A stretch of DNA of 64,000 bases. Origin: Isoetes taiwanensis. Its lineage: Eukaryota > Streptophyta > Lycopodiopsida > Isoetales > Isoetaceae. The notes under the pieces were generated by a model. It was not told where the DNA came from. It made no database searches and saw only the letters and a program-made list of their open reading frames with translations. Both the position numbers and the translations under genes were made by a program. The stretch spans positions 1,743,501 through 1,807,500 of the forward strand of contig JAJEKV010000091.1 of NCBI GenBank assembly GCA_021234155.1. The letters run 5' to 3'. Below, piece by piece: positions 32,336 to 45,181 of the stretch. Within the stretch, counting starts at the first letter, position 1, and each line of letters starts with the position of its first letter.

Positions 32336-32929
32336 TCGTTCTTATATAGAATCTAGGACAAAAATAAAACTAAAATGATTTAAATACGCTCATATATAAG
32401 CTTTCCAGGGGCAATAAGTGATGCAATCTATATATTCTAGTTATATCCACATAACAAACAATTTTATCAGGTTAAATATAGTGAATGATGATATATTCTT
32501 TATATTTAGAAGTGTTTGGTACTACACAATGTTGGAGTTTAGTTAAGGTAATAGTACAAATAACTCATCTTTTATGATAGGCAATATTTTTTATTGAATG
32601 CGACCAATTCCAGGCAATATAAATCTCGGATTTCAAGTTAAGAAAGCACATTATATACAAAATTTGATTATAAATAGGCATGCAACAGTTCTGTTTTGTA
32701 CTTGGACCTGCCATATTTTGAAGCAAGATAACATTCTTTTGCAACTCATGATTGCAAAACATGTGATAGAAATTTCAAATGTAGTTTGCATTGTATTATT
32801 GGATCTAAGATATTGAAAAACAGTGATTCAGCTGAGTAAATGAGAATTCCGACTTTCATCACTACGTTGAATATTTAAAAAAAAAAAAATTGAGAGACTT
32901 CCAATATCTATAATCCTTAGACAAAATTT

Positions 32930-33122
32930 AGAACCAGTAACTTTGTTGGCAAAGAGAATCGGGTATTTAAAGAGGAATGTTCGCGGCGGCCTTGTCAACA
33001 TCGCTGCGATAAATTATTTATAAGACAAATTTGTGAACCGTTAACTCCCTTGGCGAAGAGAATCATGTCTTTAAAGAGAAATGTTTGCAACAGCCTTGGC
33101 CGAGGTCGCCGCGATAAATTTC
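32930..33122. repeat. Imperfect tandem duplication (~105-bp unit)
   Basis: Both units contain AACT, TTGGC(A/G)AAGAGAATC, TTTAAAGAG(G/A)AATGTT, GCCTTG and CGCTGCGATAAATT / GCCGCGATAAATT. They start near 32936 and 33041. No reading frame is shared. Confidence 0.75.
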
Positions 33123-33251
33123 TTGTATAAATACGATTATTTGAACAAAGAAATTAAGGAGAGCAACTGATTAGAGTTCTGGAATCATTTTCACACTCGA
33201 GTTTTAAAAAAAATGGTAGAAAACATATAGTCGTTCAATTGGCTGCTTGTT

Positions 33252-33284
33252 AAAATTCTATCTATCTATCTATCTATCTATCTT
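33252..33284 (+). repeat. (TATC)n microsatellite
   Basis: Seven to eight tandem TATC units. Confidence 0.95.
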
Positions 33285-34020
33285 TATTTTGTGCGGCTGA
33301 AGATCATCCTGTTTCTTTTTTGGGTTGTGCGGCGTGAGAACCAGGTGTCTCTTCTTCGATCTTAGTTATGGTAGTGAAAGTAACGAGCGCATGACAGAGA
33401 CAGGAGAGATAAGATTGTTTTGCAAAGAATTGATTGCTTTAGCTGCAGGCATGGCTGATTGGGTGAGATTTGAAGATGGAGGGCCAAGCATCGGTCTTAG
33501 ATTTTGCGTTCTGATTGTTGCTCTTGCTCTGCTCAGGGGGGATTGAGGGGTTGGATGAGGGGGTTGAAATCTCCCGCAGTATCCCTGCCGATCAGTGATG
33601 GGTTCAATCCGTCAGTTCAAAGCACATGGTAGTGATAGAGCAGGGTGCAGTGTTGGAGCTCCGATCGTTGCTACATGTACGGTGGCAAGACCCCTATGTA
33701 TTGAACCATTCATATTTTATTTTTACATTGGCAATAGAGTTATGAACCCATCTTTGTCAACTAAAAGGTTGTCTAGTTTTTTCTGCACGTAAGAGCAAAT
33801 GACTTAACGTCTTTTCCACTGGTATTGTAAAAATTGCGCATGAAACCTTGTTTTAAGCCAGCTTTTGTTTTCCTTTCTGCTAAATTTATGCTGCTCTTCG
33901 ATTTGTATTTGCATAAACTGCTAAATGCCAAAAAAAGAAATGTAAGCAAAGTATGCACACTCATTTCTTGATTTTGAGGTGATGGGTCCAATGAACAGAC
34001 GCTAAAAGTTGATGCTTTAC
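33285..34020. other. Intergenic with a small ORF
   Basis: A plus-strand frame (ATG 33391 to 33546) ends in a hydrophobic stretch (GLRFCVLIVALALL). It has no recognised match and may be a chance frame. It lies well past the 3' end of BRCC36, on the other strand. Confidence 0.3.
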
Positions 34021-34029
34021 AAGGCCTTG

Positions 34030-34031
<2 letters not shown>

Positions 34032-34067
<36 letters not shown>
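34032..34067 (+). repeat. Poly-T tract
   Basis: About 35 consecutive T, as left by a minus-strand poly(A) insertion or by slippage. Confidence 0.95.
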
Positions 34068-34565
34068 GGGGTGTGTTGGGGTGGACGGTCATATAGTATA
34101 TGCAAAAGATTACATAGCCAAGACTTATAATGGACAACAAAATGTAAGGATGCAAGGCTTTGGCTTTATCTATTTGCTTTATTGGTTGTGCGATTGTGCA
34201 TGGAGGCGAACTTTCAGATTGTCAAATTTCTGCAAATTCACTGGAAATAATTTGTTTATCTTCAACTCTGATGTTTGGAAATTGTAATGACACCATTTCG
34301 AAACCTGTAGGTTGAACCAAAGATCTTGCAAAATAATTACAAGCTGATTAATCATGCAACTGTACAACTGTTGAGGATTTAATGTAAAGGCCTCGCAGTC
34401 TCTCCCTTCATAAAGAGGCAAAAATTTATACAAACCATTAAGACATACAAATATTTTGTTTCTGAAATCAAGTCCTGGCCTTGCTTCCCAATCAATGTGA
34501 TCGACACACACCCAAACTTTTGAGAGCTGATATTTCTTTGCCGTCCTCTTAGATAGTAATCTTTT

Positions 34566-37500
34566 CTATAGAGCATTAAGATTAAGACTTTTTCTTACCT
34601 GAGGGTGCTGGCCTTCTGTGACAATCCTGCGATCTGTCCCAGGGGAGTATTGCTCATTCCTAGGACTTGCCATTGACATAGGTCTAGCGGAATGTGAGAA
34701 ACCTTGACTCGCATGAGGAAGTGTAGATAATTCTAAGCTTTGTGCTTCTTCCTGCAAGGCTGCCAACTGCAGGCACACCCAATGGCTGTGTTATACTTGA
34801 ATAAATTTCTAAATTAAACAAATTAAGACTTCAACTTACTTTAGCTTTGTTCTGTTGATGCCTGTCCCACAGGGAGCTCAGGACAGGGCATAAGCTGCAA
34901 ATCATTTCCATAAAGTGACAATCGTCTACCATTTGATGCATCAACTAACATACTTTCGTTCTTCACTTCTCAAAGCAAGGGATTTATATAGCAACTACTA
35001 TGAATAAAGAAACATGGCAGTATGACAATGCATACCAGTATGCATCTCCTAGTGTTTGACCTACGATTAATAAGTCCTGTACCATATCATAAACCAGTTG
35101 ACTTCCCTGAAACACGTAAGACTGGAGAACATGGAGAGGATCAAGCAGACTACCTACCTATTTGGTTGGAGTTATATGAGTATGACTTGTTACATGCATG
35201 CTGACGGATGTCAATCATGTTCCGCTCAGTTCATTGACACTCCCCTTGATATTAAAGTGTAGAATTTTAGCTTTCTAGACTACTGCACGGCAGTTTTAAC
35301 ATCTTTTTTCTAACTATTTGGGCACTTATATGATTTATGCACATGTTGACACATGTCAACTCTTTAACCACCATCTAATACTTTACTGATAGTTGACGGT
35401 AAGGCCAAACTTCTGTGGCAAAAAATGGGCTGAACTTTAACCTAGTTAAGGGCATGCCATCAGAGTGACTAGAGCAAGGAGTACGTACATGCCAATGGAA
35501 AACAACAGAACATATCAGAAAGATGCAGCATGTAAGCTAGAGAGATATTACTTAAAATATGAAATGACGAAACATCATCAAGAAAGAACAATGACAGACT
35601 AGTTTACGGTTTTTTACCAATGCTCAAGAAGCTTGCAGAGGGAAGCTTGATAGGCTGCTGAATGGTGTATGCCTGCCAAGGGGTGTATCTTCCTATCCCT
35701 GTTAAGCAGAACAAATGATAGGTAAGAACCAACGCAGAGACATGTCATGGGGACTTGTGGCCTACAAAAGCCTCAACTTTGCAGAGAAACAAGAGCACGT
35801 TAATACTTTAGATATGATAATGCACTAATATGCAACAATAATGCTGGCGCGTTAAACTCTTATCCCCCTTTAAAACTATGAGAGCCCCGTGTCTGTGCGC
35901 TGGAAGGATCATGATGGACTAATTTAAAGGAAACATAGAACAATGTAGTCATCATCTGCCATTCAAACATGTCAAGGATTACCTCATGCTTTCAGCTACT
36001 GCATTTCGGTATGCACCCTGTTCCTCCGCATAAAGAATTCCCTGTAGATCCACAAGCGGCCCTAGGGGCATATCTAATGGCGCAAGCACATTGCCTGGTA
36101 CAACTTGTATAGGAATCTCTTTTCTTGAGTGTTCCACGCCACTGTTATGACAAGTTGAAGCTTGTCAAAAAACAACCTAAATGCGAAGCCCAAAAATGCG
36201 TTCAAAATTATGACAAATTGCAAGACGAACCAGAAACAACGCAAGTCCAGTTCATTTTAACATCTTGATGTAGACATTTAAGCATCATGCACCACACAGC
36301 ACGTTCTAATAGCAACTTTAAACTACAAACCATAAAAGTAGTTTTTAGCATGGTGTACACTTTTGGACATTTAGTATTTACTAATCATTCTGTGCATGCG
36401 CATCTGGAAGGAAGAAATGGTGGTTGGGCAGTCCTAAACCATTCCTCATCTACTCTGAGTATTTCAAAACCTCTGAAAAAGCTCAAGCATTCCTTATCAG
36501 CCTGATAAGGTCTGTTTGATGACAATAACACGCAGTTGGCCTGGAGGCCAGCGAAAGCTGCATAAGCGAGCAGTAATCCTGGTTTGTGATTGGCAAAGGC
36601 TGCATAAGAAACCCACAATCCCATGGCTGGTGAAATGTAAGTTTAGAATTTTTAAGGGTAATATGGCTTTGGCACTTCAAATTCACCATGAAGCTGCTGA
36701 TGCGGAGAAAAAAATAAGAAACTGCAGTGTATTCGTGAGCCATAAGCTTCTTCTCGATCACTCAGAGTTATGTAACTGCGGTCGCTCTCTATTGTTGTTT
36801 GAAAACTAAAGAACGTAGCAGTTACTTTGCACAGTGAAGATGTGTTGTCAGTAAGAAATCCATGCCATAAACCTTGGTCTCCCTTTTTCTAATTATGACA
36901 ATCTACATTACCACTCTACACCCTGTCCCAGTTCATCAATGTATCTGCTGTTGATTCAGTATTGACATACTCAGCTCCAAACAACTTGTGCTTAATGCAA
37001 AATAATGTCACAACACCATTTCTGCAAAATGGACTCCATTACTTATTTTACAGGAAAATCAACTCTCTTAAAACTGCATAATAAACTTAAACATCTGCAT
37101 TATTCACAGGGCCTAAATTACATGAACAATAGATCTACACCTCATGTCAAGATTTGAACGATGCATAGCTTCTTGCATACTGATAGAGAGATCCATGGAA
37201 TCAGAACCCATAACAGCTCCATTTGCAGAGATAGGTGTCATTCCACTTGGGTTGGCAAAAGGTTCCTCAAGTGCTGGTTTTTGTTGGTTCAATTGCGATA
37301 TTCCACCACCCTATGATGCAAAAAGCAACAGGCTTCTCTCATCAAAAACCAGTGTTCCACAGGGACAACTTATATCCCTACAAAACATGCCTTTCCTCCT
37401 TGTTCAGAGAAGGTAAGAATCTTCTATCAGAATTGCAACAAGAATTGGAGTTAGATTTATCATTTTATGCAAGATTTCTAGCTAGAAAGAGGCAGATGCT

Positions 37501-38982
37501 ATGGTGTATGGGTTTTTTAAACACAAAAAGATGGTGGCAGCCGTTAAGGTTGGAAATTAAATGAATGGTTCTTTTGACAATCATTTAAACTAGCATAAAG
37601 AATGTAGCACCAGCATGGCAAACTATCCATAAATTACATAGTTGCTTGCCATTCAGCTTTGCAGTATCTGGTAAGCAAAATTTCTGAAAACAAAGTTTCT
37701 AAGCAAATGACATACCCCTTCAAAACAAAGATTCATATTCTGCTACACCATTGGCTTTCACTCATGACCTAACTTGATAGGGATTCTGCATACAATTAAG
37801 AGGCAAACACTTTCTCACAAACTCAAGCAATTTCCTTACCATAGCCGTGATAGCACCTTCAGTTACTTGCTTTCCTTCTAGGCTCAAAGTTGAAAGAATC
37901 GTTTCCGATGGAGCTGAATTAGTGCTTGCGCCACTGTGCAATATTAATTCTTTTCCAGTGGCCCAGGAAGGTGGTCTTCGGCCTTCAATAGACTGGAATG
38001 CTATTGCTTGAATTCTTCCAACCTAAAAATTATGCATGTGTAAAATCTTTCATCCAGAATCTTTTTCCAACAAGTCACCTTATTCGCATCTTTCCCAAAG
38101 CATGAAAATATGACACCAACAAAACCAGAATCTAACATTTGGTACATTTTTTGTGTCCGTACATCTGAAGGCATAGGTACAATTGACTAATCAGTTTAAA
38201 ACGAGTTAAAGGCACCAATTAAACAGCCATCAGTGAACTCTTACCGACATGGGAGGGCATAACAGTGATATGTGGATGTGAGTGATACCATCCAATCACT
38301 CGTGTTGTCTTCCCTATGCGTGCTGATATTCTGTGTCCAAAATTAAGGCAATAAAACAGAAAGTACTTCTCCTATAACTAACCCTGCAATGTCGAAATCT
38401 TTACTACATACATAAACATTACGAAGCAAAGATATCTCGGCTTGGGCAGAAGCAGCCGCTAGCTGCTCAGGGTTTGTTTCAACACGATCTTTTCGTCGGT
38501 CCGAACGAGTCTGAGGAGCTGCACCCCAAACTAAAGCAGTAACTGATCCATTACTTGCATACTGCATCCATTGTTAAGAATTAGAAAACGTAAGATTACT
38601 GTCAAAGTGTTACAAGCTGTGTGATTCCTTTTCAGTTCTCTTTCCTGCAAGGCGTGTATTGTAAATTGTATGACACCATTTGGTTATATGGGCGCTTTAG
38701 TCTCAACCGTAAATAATGGAAGGCAACAATGGACTCAAATTTTACCCAGGGCACCCATTACTTCGGGAACCAGCCGTATGAAATCTCATTTCCAACAGAT
38801 TTAAAAGATCCAAAATGCGTGTAAAGGGGAGGGTCCGAGTCGTTAAGAAATGACGATGCTACTAATCCTACCTCAATATCACCCAACAGTAGGCCCATAA
38901 TCTCTTCGGTCTCTGTGGAGAGGGCGTGAACGAGGCAGGTCAGCCATGCTTCTTCGGCCATCTTCAAGCCAGTGAGCGACAT
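34566..38982 (-). CDS. BRCC36: BRCC36-like Lys63-specific deubiquitinase (JAMM/MPN+)
   Basis: Ten exons rebuilt on the minus strand: 38982-38872, 38561-38436, 38332-38245, 38164-38079, 38022-37840, 37310-37141, 36141-35983, 35698-35618, 34894-34840, 34766-34566. All junctions keep frame. BRCC36 cleaves Lys63-linked ubiquitin chains in nuclear BRCA1-A and cytosolic BRISC-type complexes. Seen here: MPN start LVHALSTETEEIMGLLLGDIE, then RSDRRKDRVETNPEQLAAAS, the JAMM zinc motif HSHPHITVMPSHVD, SGFVGVIFSCFGKDANK and VGRIQAIAFQS, and the C-terminal helical part (QEAMHRSNLDM, AAYQASLCKLLEH). The start ATG at 38982 gives MSLTGLKMAEEAW; an in-frame ATG at 39006 is possible. The last exon may read to the stop at 34566 or splice at a good GTAAGA near 34613. 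Exon 2/3 is joined by a U12-type intron. Confidence 0.93.
38333..38435 (-). other. U12-type AT-AC intron in BRCC36
   Basis: A 103-nt intron. Its donor is GAG|ATATCTTT and its end is GGACAC|AG. A CCTTAAT branch-site motif lies about 10 nt before the acceptor, all as in minor-spliceosome introns. No GT-AG choice keeps the conserved SAQAE-R sequence, whereas AT-AC gives it exactly. Confidence 0.85.
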
Positions 38983-39150
38983 GGCGCTCACTTCTCCAGG
39001 CCCCAAAACGTTTGTTCCAGTCTTTTAGACCGTACCGGAAAATGGTTTTTAACCGAAAATTTTGTCTCGAATTGCATGAAAATCTATCGCAAATTTTCAG
39101 GACAGACCCAAGACTACTGGCGCATGTGGGCTAGCGATGAGATTGAAGGA
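38983..39150 (-). promoter_or_regulatory. Upstream region of BRCC36
   Basis: About 170 bp between the start codon and a Ty3 relic. No clear TATA box. The promoter must be short or lie within the relic. Confidence 0.3.
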
Positions 39151-39154
39151 AATG

Positions 39155-40345
39155 CTACAAAAAGCTCCCTCGAACAAAAATGTGAAGAGGTGCAGTACAT
39201 TCTGTGACTGCACCTGAAGCAATCTCACACCCATCAATCACATCAACAAAGCTATGATGCTCGACCCTGCTTCTAGGAATGGCGTGCTTAGTAGCAAGCA
39301 TACTATCTATGAAGCAGACATTCACACCAAAATCAAGTTGCGCCAGCGTCTCTATCCTCTCAACCTCCGACTCCAATGAAATAGAGATAAAAAATTCTTT
39401 ACTAACCTTGTCCGAGGGAATAAAGCCTTCGTCAGATGTGGGGGAAGTTGAAGAAATGTCAGGCAACCGTCGAGAGACTCCTACTACTCGGACGGGGCTC
39501 GAACGGTTTGATCTTTTAATAGGACATTCACAAGCAATATGACCAGTCCCTCTAAATAGAGGAAGAGATTAGCCTCTCTTCGGCGTTGCTTCTCAGCTGC
39601 AGACAAGGGCCCTCAAATTACACCATCAATTTGTATAGGTACTGGGCCAACTGATTCCGGGGACGTGGGCAGTGTGATCGCTGGAGCTGGGGAAGTAAAG
39701 AAACATGCTGATTTCGTTTTTCTTGCCTACGCTCAAAAAGACGGTTATCACAACGAACCACAAACTTTATAGCCTCATCCAAGGTTCTAGGATCCTCGAT
39801 AGTCAGCAACATATCCTTTATATCCTCGCGGAGCCCTCTTTGAAAATAGTGAAGTTGCTAAGCTTGCCTACTGTTGTGCATTGCTGATCAGTGTCTCCAA
39901 AACACGCCTCAAGTTCAGCAGTAAATAAAGCAAAAATTCTCAATTGGGGAGCCCCTTTCTCTAGCAGGGGGCAAACCAACTCAAGGCTGACCCAGAAAGA
40001 AGAGAGCCAACTAGTCCTTGTTCCCGATCTATAGGATACCTGTGAGGGTGAAGCCGAATAACAAGCCGAATCTGATTCAAAAAACCTCGGAGCTTGGATT
40101 TAGTGCCATCAAATTTTTCTGACAGACTGGTCTTATGTTCCGATGACCTCCTCCGGGAGCTAGAGGGTTACGCATGAGAAGCTACCCTTTCCTGAAGCTC
40201 CTTATTATCCAACTGTAACTTGAACAAGTTGTTGGACCTGCTGTAATAAGGATGAAACCTCCTCCATAGAGACAGGAATTGCCCAATATGAATAAAGAAA
40301 TCCTTAGGATCAGAGCAGGCAAGAACCGGTAAGGGATTCCTGTTC
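39155..40345 (-). pseudogene. Ty3/gypsy gag-protease relic
   Basis: On the minus strand, 40160-39840 gives a gag core (EKFDGTKSKLRGFLNQIRL, GSLLSGSALSWFAPLLEKG). The frame 39812-39618 has EAIKFVVRCDNRLFERRQEKR. The frame 39466-39155 has a retropepsin-like stretch (NVCFIDSMLATKHAIPRSR, ending CTAPLHIF). These belong to a Ty3 lineage different from the two chromoviruses with LTRs. No LTRs or RT are seen. Confidence 0.7.
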
Positions 40346-40351
40346 AAACTG

Positions 40352-40716
40352 TCATGAACCTACAACAAAGAAAATACGTAGAAAATACGTGGAAAATATG
40401 CAAGAAATACGGAAGAAATAAGCCAAGATCGGCAAAGAATCTAATATATGAACAGGAATCAAGAGTGCAATGGGCCAAAGACAAGCAGGAACATGAGACA
40501 AATGCCTAGAAGGCTCAAGACTGGCGTTGAACCGGAATGATTCGACAAGAAGGAGGTGCCTCCTTATATATCTGGGCTGACAGTTAGGATCACGCCACTC
40601 CAATGGATGAGATCACACCAAGTGTCATGCATACATATAGGTTCTAGAATGTTTTAGAACCTCATGGGAACAATCCTGCATATGAGAAAGACGTGTGAGA
40701 ATATCTTTAATAAATA
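40352..40716. other. Intergenic, nothing recognised
   Basis: Contains short purine-rich repeats (GAAAATACG, 40369-40400). No supported gene. Confidence 0.5.
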
Positions 40717-40795
40717 TTGGTAGCGCACTTGGCAAAGGTGCTTGACTCCTAACTAGAAGGTTGCGAGTTCAAACCTTGCTCGTGCAACTACTATT
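40717..40795 (+). repeat. tRNA-derived SINE-like sequence
   Basis: GGTAGCGCACTTGGCAAAGG resembles a Pol III box A and GAGTTCAAACC a box B, about 35 bp apart. The middle TGACTCCTAA resembles an anticodon loop. No matching acceptor stem, so it reads as a SINE head or tRNA pseudogene. Confidence 0.6.
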
Positions 40796-41075
40796 TTGCA
40801 TTCGTGTGGCGACCATATACGAGTATAATGCTCGTATGATACAAATATCTTTATGGTCATCATAGTGTCGCGCATCATGGCATAGAGAACATCTTAACGA
40901 TGATCCCATCATCGTGCACGATCCCGTGCCTACTCGTGCATGACTCCTTTAGTTATGCACACTGATCCCATCATTGCCCATGATGCTACACTCCTTTCAC
41001 ATGACCCTCCTAGTCATACGCACTCTTGGTGCGTACTGGCCTAGAAAACGCCCCTGGGGGGAATCTCATCATCGC

Positions 41076-41621
41076 CTACACTCCAAGATCCTTGCATATG
41101 CATATGCCTTCCTGCACTAACACTAAAGCATACACAAGCTTAGCTAAGAGCACTTGACAGGTTGACTCGACCAATTCGGAGATGACTTGGCCGTCGAATT
41201 GCTCCAAGGATTCCAGATATTGCTTCTCTAGGTCTTGCTTTAATACCCATGTTGCATCTTCCATGGGCAAGTGCTTCTACTTGACCAAGTATTGGGAAAA
41301 TAGTGACCTTATTGTCTCCTTAAATGCTTTGTCGAGAATTAGCTCAGGGACTATCTCGATTTGCTCCTCCATCATCTCCAATAAGTTGGAGTCTCCAAAA
41401 CCTTCTCTAAGTTTGGAGTATGTCTCTTAAGTAGGCTCGCATGGACGACTTTGTGGACCCTTTAGATGGGCAGGCAAGTCGAGCTTATAGGCTTGGCTCC
41501 CTACTCGCTCCAAAATCTTGAAAGGTCTCCCCCACATTGGAGCAAGCTTCTTACAATTGCCGATACGAAGCTTCGCTTGCTTGATTATTTGAGCCAACTT
41601 TATCTCCCAACAAACTCTCAA
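41076..41621 (-). pseudogene. Integrase C-terminus and chromodomain relic
   Basis: KLRIGNCKKLAPMWGRPFK, RVGSQAYKLDLPAHLK, HLPMEDATWVLKQDLEKQY and QFDGQVISELVES match the intact element closely, with frameshifts and stops between them. Confidence 0.85.
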
Positions 41622-41633
41622 GGAGCTTTATGT

Positions 41634-42325
41634 CTATCTTAGACTCTTATGATGTGCCCATGCCGTTTGAAGATATTCTCGCACTTCTACCATCTGCCAC
41701 AGTGGAGATGGTATTGGAAATTGATGCTTTAAAGGCTTGCCAATAAGTGGCGACGTCTTAGCATCTCCAAGGCTTTCCTCAAATGGACTGCATGTTTCTT
41801 CCATTGATTTGCTGTAGATCACGATGTCATCGAAGAAAAATTGATGACGAACTCATCCAAGAAATCTTTGAAGATGTCGTTCCTCAAGTGCATAAAAGTC
41901 GGTGGAGCATTCGATAGACTCAGGGGCATTACTGCGAACTCATAGTGCCCCTATCGTGTCCTGAAGGAGTCTTATAATTATCTTTCTCCCTCATCCTTAT
42001 TTGATAATTGCCTGACCTTAGGTCGATTTTGTAGAAGAATCTTGCTCCTTGGGCTTCGTCGTCTACTTGTTGAGCTGCCGATGGTTGATATACATCCTTA
42101 GACTTCCACCCTGACCGAAAGGATCCCAAAGTCGAGCAACTCCTATGCTGCTTCTTGAGCTCTGCTAGCTCGGGAGTGCTCATTCTATAAGGAGCTTTGC
42201 TGGTCGGCTCTGCATGTGGAGCAAGAGTGATTTCACACTCTACGTCTCTATAGAGCAAAAGCTCTTGATTAGCTAGCAATCGACCGAGGCAATTGTTCTG
42301 GAGTAGCATCTTCCTTCTCATTCTT
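41634..42325 (-). pseudogene. Reverse transcriptase relic
   Basis: DVECEITLAPHAEPTSKAPY, a [11 protein letters not shown] block and IYSKSMEE are RT pieces from before and after the active site. The order shows a deletion joining RT directly to integrase sequence. Confidence 0.8.
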
Positions 42326-42329
42326 GTTG

Positions 42330-44400
42330 TCGGGGTTGACGGCTTGTAGCTTACGTATGCACAATCTCATCCCTCATGATGCACTGAAGTAGTTGCTTCG
42401 CTGACGTGCATTGCGCGATTGAAATACTTCCTTAACTTTAATTGTGAGTTGCTTGTCCTTTGGTGCTAGGGATAAACATCTCTTGCTTATGATAATCAAT
42501 TATTGCCTTAGTCGGCTTTAATATTCCATGCCTAAATATGAGGTCATACTTGCCAATGTACATAAGTTGGCGCCGATGCTCTACTTTTCTCTGCTTAAGG
42601 TTGATGTCGAACTTGACTCTTGTTCCTTTGGTGTTGCTAATTGCTCAGCCTTGCCATACTTACTTAGCCTAGATTTAGACTTATGAGTCTTAATCTTAAC
42701 GATGTCTGCCATCTAGGAGGTGCAAGGTTACAGGTTAAAGAATTATTTACATAAAATCTATGGCCACAAGATAGGTCAGCACGACATTTCCTTTGGACAT
42801 AAAATTATGCAATTAAATAATTATTCTTGTTTTAGATCTAATTTATACTCTAGGATCTTCCCTAATGCCCTGTTGAAATAGTCCCACCTTTGAGTTGATG
42901 CCATCTAAGAAGTTGGCCGGACTTATTAGATTGCTTCGCTTCATTTGGTCAGATTATTCCTTATGTTGTGGAGGTACTTGTCATATACATGGTCGATGGA
43001 TATCCTATTATTGAATCCTGCTTAGCGAGGTGATCAAGCTCACGAAGAGGTTTCAATATGTTGGATATCTATCATCAATGCATACATATATTGTACTATG
43101 TTTTTCTTCCCAATCCTTGAAGCTTTGCTCAATTCTTGGGTCCATGTTTTCTAAAAGAAATGACAAAAATCTACTCGAAATTTCATCCCAATCCCATCAT
43201 GGATATCATCCATAATTCTAAGATATTCAACTATCTGATAGGTCCTCTAGCTTGCTTAAAACTGGTGTAGTCGTTAGTCGTTAGAGTAGCAACGCGATGA
43301 TCCATAATTTGTTGAAAAATCTGGTCTCCTTAGAGTTGTTGTATAATCATTCATGTGCCCTGCTTTCTTTTGTCGAACATATTCTGACTCTGCTTGTCCT
43401 TAGTATTGATGTTGACTACCTTCATTAAAGTTATCCATATTAGTGGACTTGATGATGGGCGACATAAGGCTCGGTATCGCCTCCCAAAGGCTTGAAGATA
43501 ATATTCACCACTGTGTAGAATCTTTCATATCGACTCATCCGCCTTGGAGGTTACGAGATTTGAGGATGATTCTTCTAACTCTTGAATTGATATTGTTGTC
43601 TTGACCTTGTCAATTCGATTCTTTTTCTTGGCGGTCACATGCTGCTGTTATAAGGCTGATGACAATGTTGAGTGCTTTATCACTTCTAACTGTGTAACTT
43701 CTCTTCCTGAGCGAAGTTTATTTGCATCCATGTGCAGGGACTATAATCTTGATTGATCAGTTAGTAATGCTGGTATTTGATCCCCAATGGTGCCTCTTCT
43801 TGATGGTGTTTGACCTCCAATCTTTAAGGTGAAAGATCGTCATGATCTTGAGATGGTGCTGTCGAGGTTGATGTAGCTGCTCTGAAGTATCAAGGCTGAT
43901 GAGGAAGAAGTTTGTTGCGGCCTCGCCATATTCCTATTCCTGAGCAGCCCACCCTTGTCCAGTCTCATCATTTAGAACTCTTGATGTCATAAGTCGATGA
44001 AGTCGTCATTGGTGGCGTAGCTGTGATATTACTCATCGATGTGGGGCCCTTCCTCGAGATAATATGGCACTTGGAGAATATCCTTGACTAGGAGATGTTC
44101 CTCCACTAATGTGATCAATTTTGTAAGTGCCATGATGTTCATTGGCTGTTGCATAGCTCTCTTGGCAACTCTTGTGTCTATTCTTGATGTCGCAATCGTC
44201 CCTCCTGTAGGCTCCCATTTATTATTTATGTTCGGGTTTCTCTGTACACCATCATGGCCTTTGATTTGCTGGAGTTTCTTCCATAAGGTTGCCCTCTGCT
44301 TTCAATCCGTTGATGTTGTCGAGTGGCTCCCGTGTCAAGGCCTCGCAGATCTGCAATGGGTTCTCCGACCTATTTTACTGCCCTAAGTGCACAAGGCAAC
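42330..44400 (-). pseudogene. Gag/protease remnants
   Basis: Many stops. Scattered gag-like pieces remain on the minus strand (for example RFLSFLLENMDP followed by an SFKDWEEKHST piece around 43.2-43.1 kb). The N-terminal side at 44.2-43.9 kb is Q/S/H-rich. I cannot outline frames. No remnant of the acidic accessory ORF was found between gag and the H3 relic. Confidence 0.4.
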
Positions 44401-44944
44401 TAATACTACCACAACAACAATTATTTACGTCTACTTACTCTACAACCATATTTTTATATCTTTATCCACTCTACCTCAAATGACCCACTTGGCATTTGGC
44501 ACTTAACTAGGCATTAAGAAAGGTACTTATTTACTGTTATGGTGGTATAAGGAGACTTACTTTCTGGGTGTACTTGGTGTGTTAGACTAAATTACCTAGA
44601 TAGAATGAATTTCTAGATAATTATCTATGCTACAAAGGCATGGCGGAAGATACTTGATAGTAGTGCATCTATAATGCGTGCTGGTGTATCATACCAACGT
44701 GTGACAACAATTTCTAAGCCCTTGACAACTAGCTGAATTTCTAAGAAAAAGGTTTGATTATACTACCTATATGTAGACAAGAGGACACTTAGCAAGATAA
44801 GAGCGACAACTAAGCTAAGATAAATGCAAATGCTGTCTCTATCTAGCTTAAGGGTCTTGGTTCTAACTCTAAGGGTCTTGGCCATTAATCTTATCTAACA
44901 TGATTAAAGCTTAATTTTAATTAAGGATTATAATTTAAATATAA

Positions 44945-45050
44945 ACGATGCCCGCCCTCAGTGTTTGGCACGGGAGGGAGGGGGGTTGAGAGGGTTCATC
45001 CCTGTGGGTGGGAGGTTCGATTCTCGCTATTGTGGAATTTTTTTTAAGAT
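44945..45050 (+). repeat. tRNA-derived SINE-like insertion
   Basis: CTCAGTGTTTGGCACGGGAG (box A-like), then GGGAGGTTCGATTCTCGC (box B-like), followed by a T-rich tail. It interrupts the decayed chromovirus. Confidence 0.6.
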
Positions 45051-45181
45051 GAGGTTCAAATGGATTGAAAAGCTAGAATGGGATACTACAAGGCACTAGG
45101 ATGCATGGCAGATGGCTGAAACGTGCATGGAGGACTTTCTCAAGCAAATTTGCAAATTTTTCCGCTCTAAATCATAGCACT

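Noticed and set aside
33325-33546. 73-codon ORF with hydrophobic end as a membrane protein
   Set aside because: Too short and without homology or conserved start; listed only as part of the intergenic region.
37144-37564. Plus-strand ORFs within the BRCC36 locus
   Set aside because: They overlap a BRCC36 exon and intron on the opposite strand; the minus-strand exon explains the coding potential.
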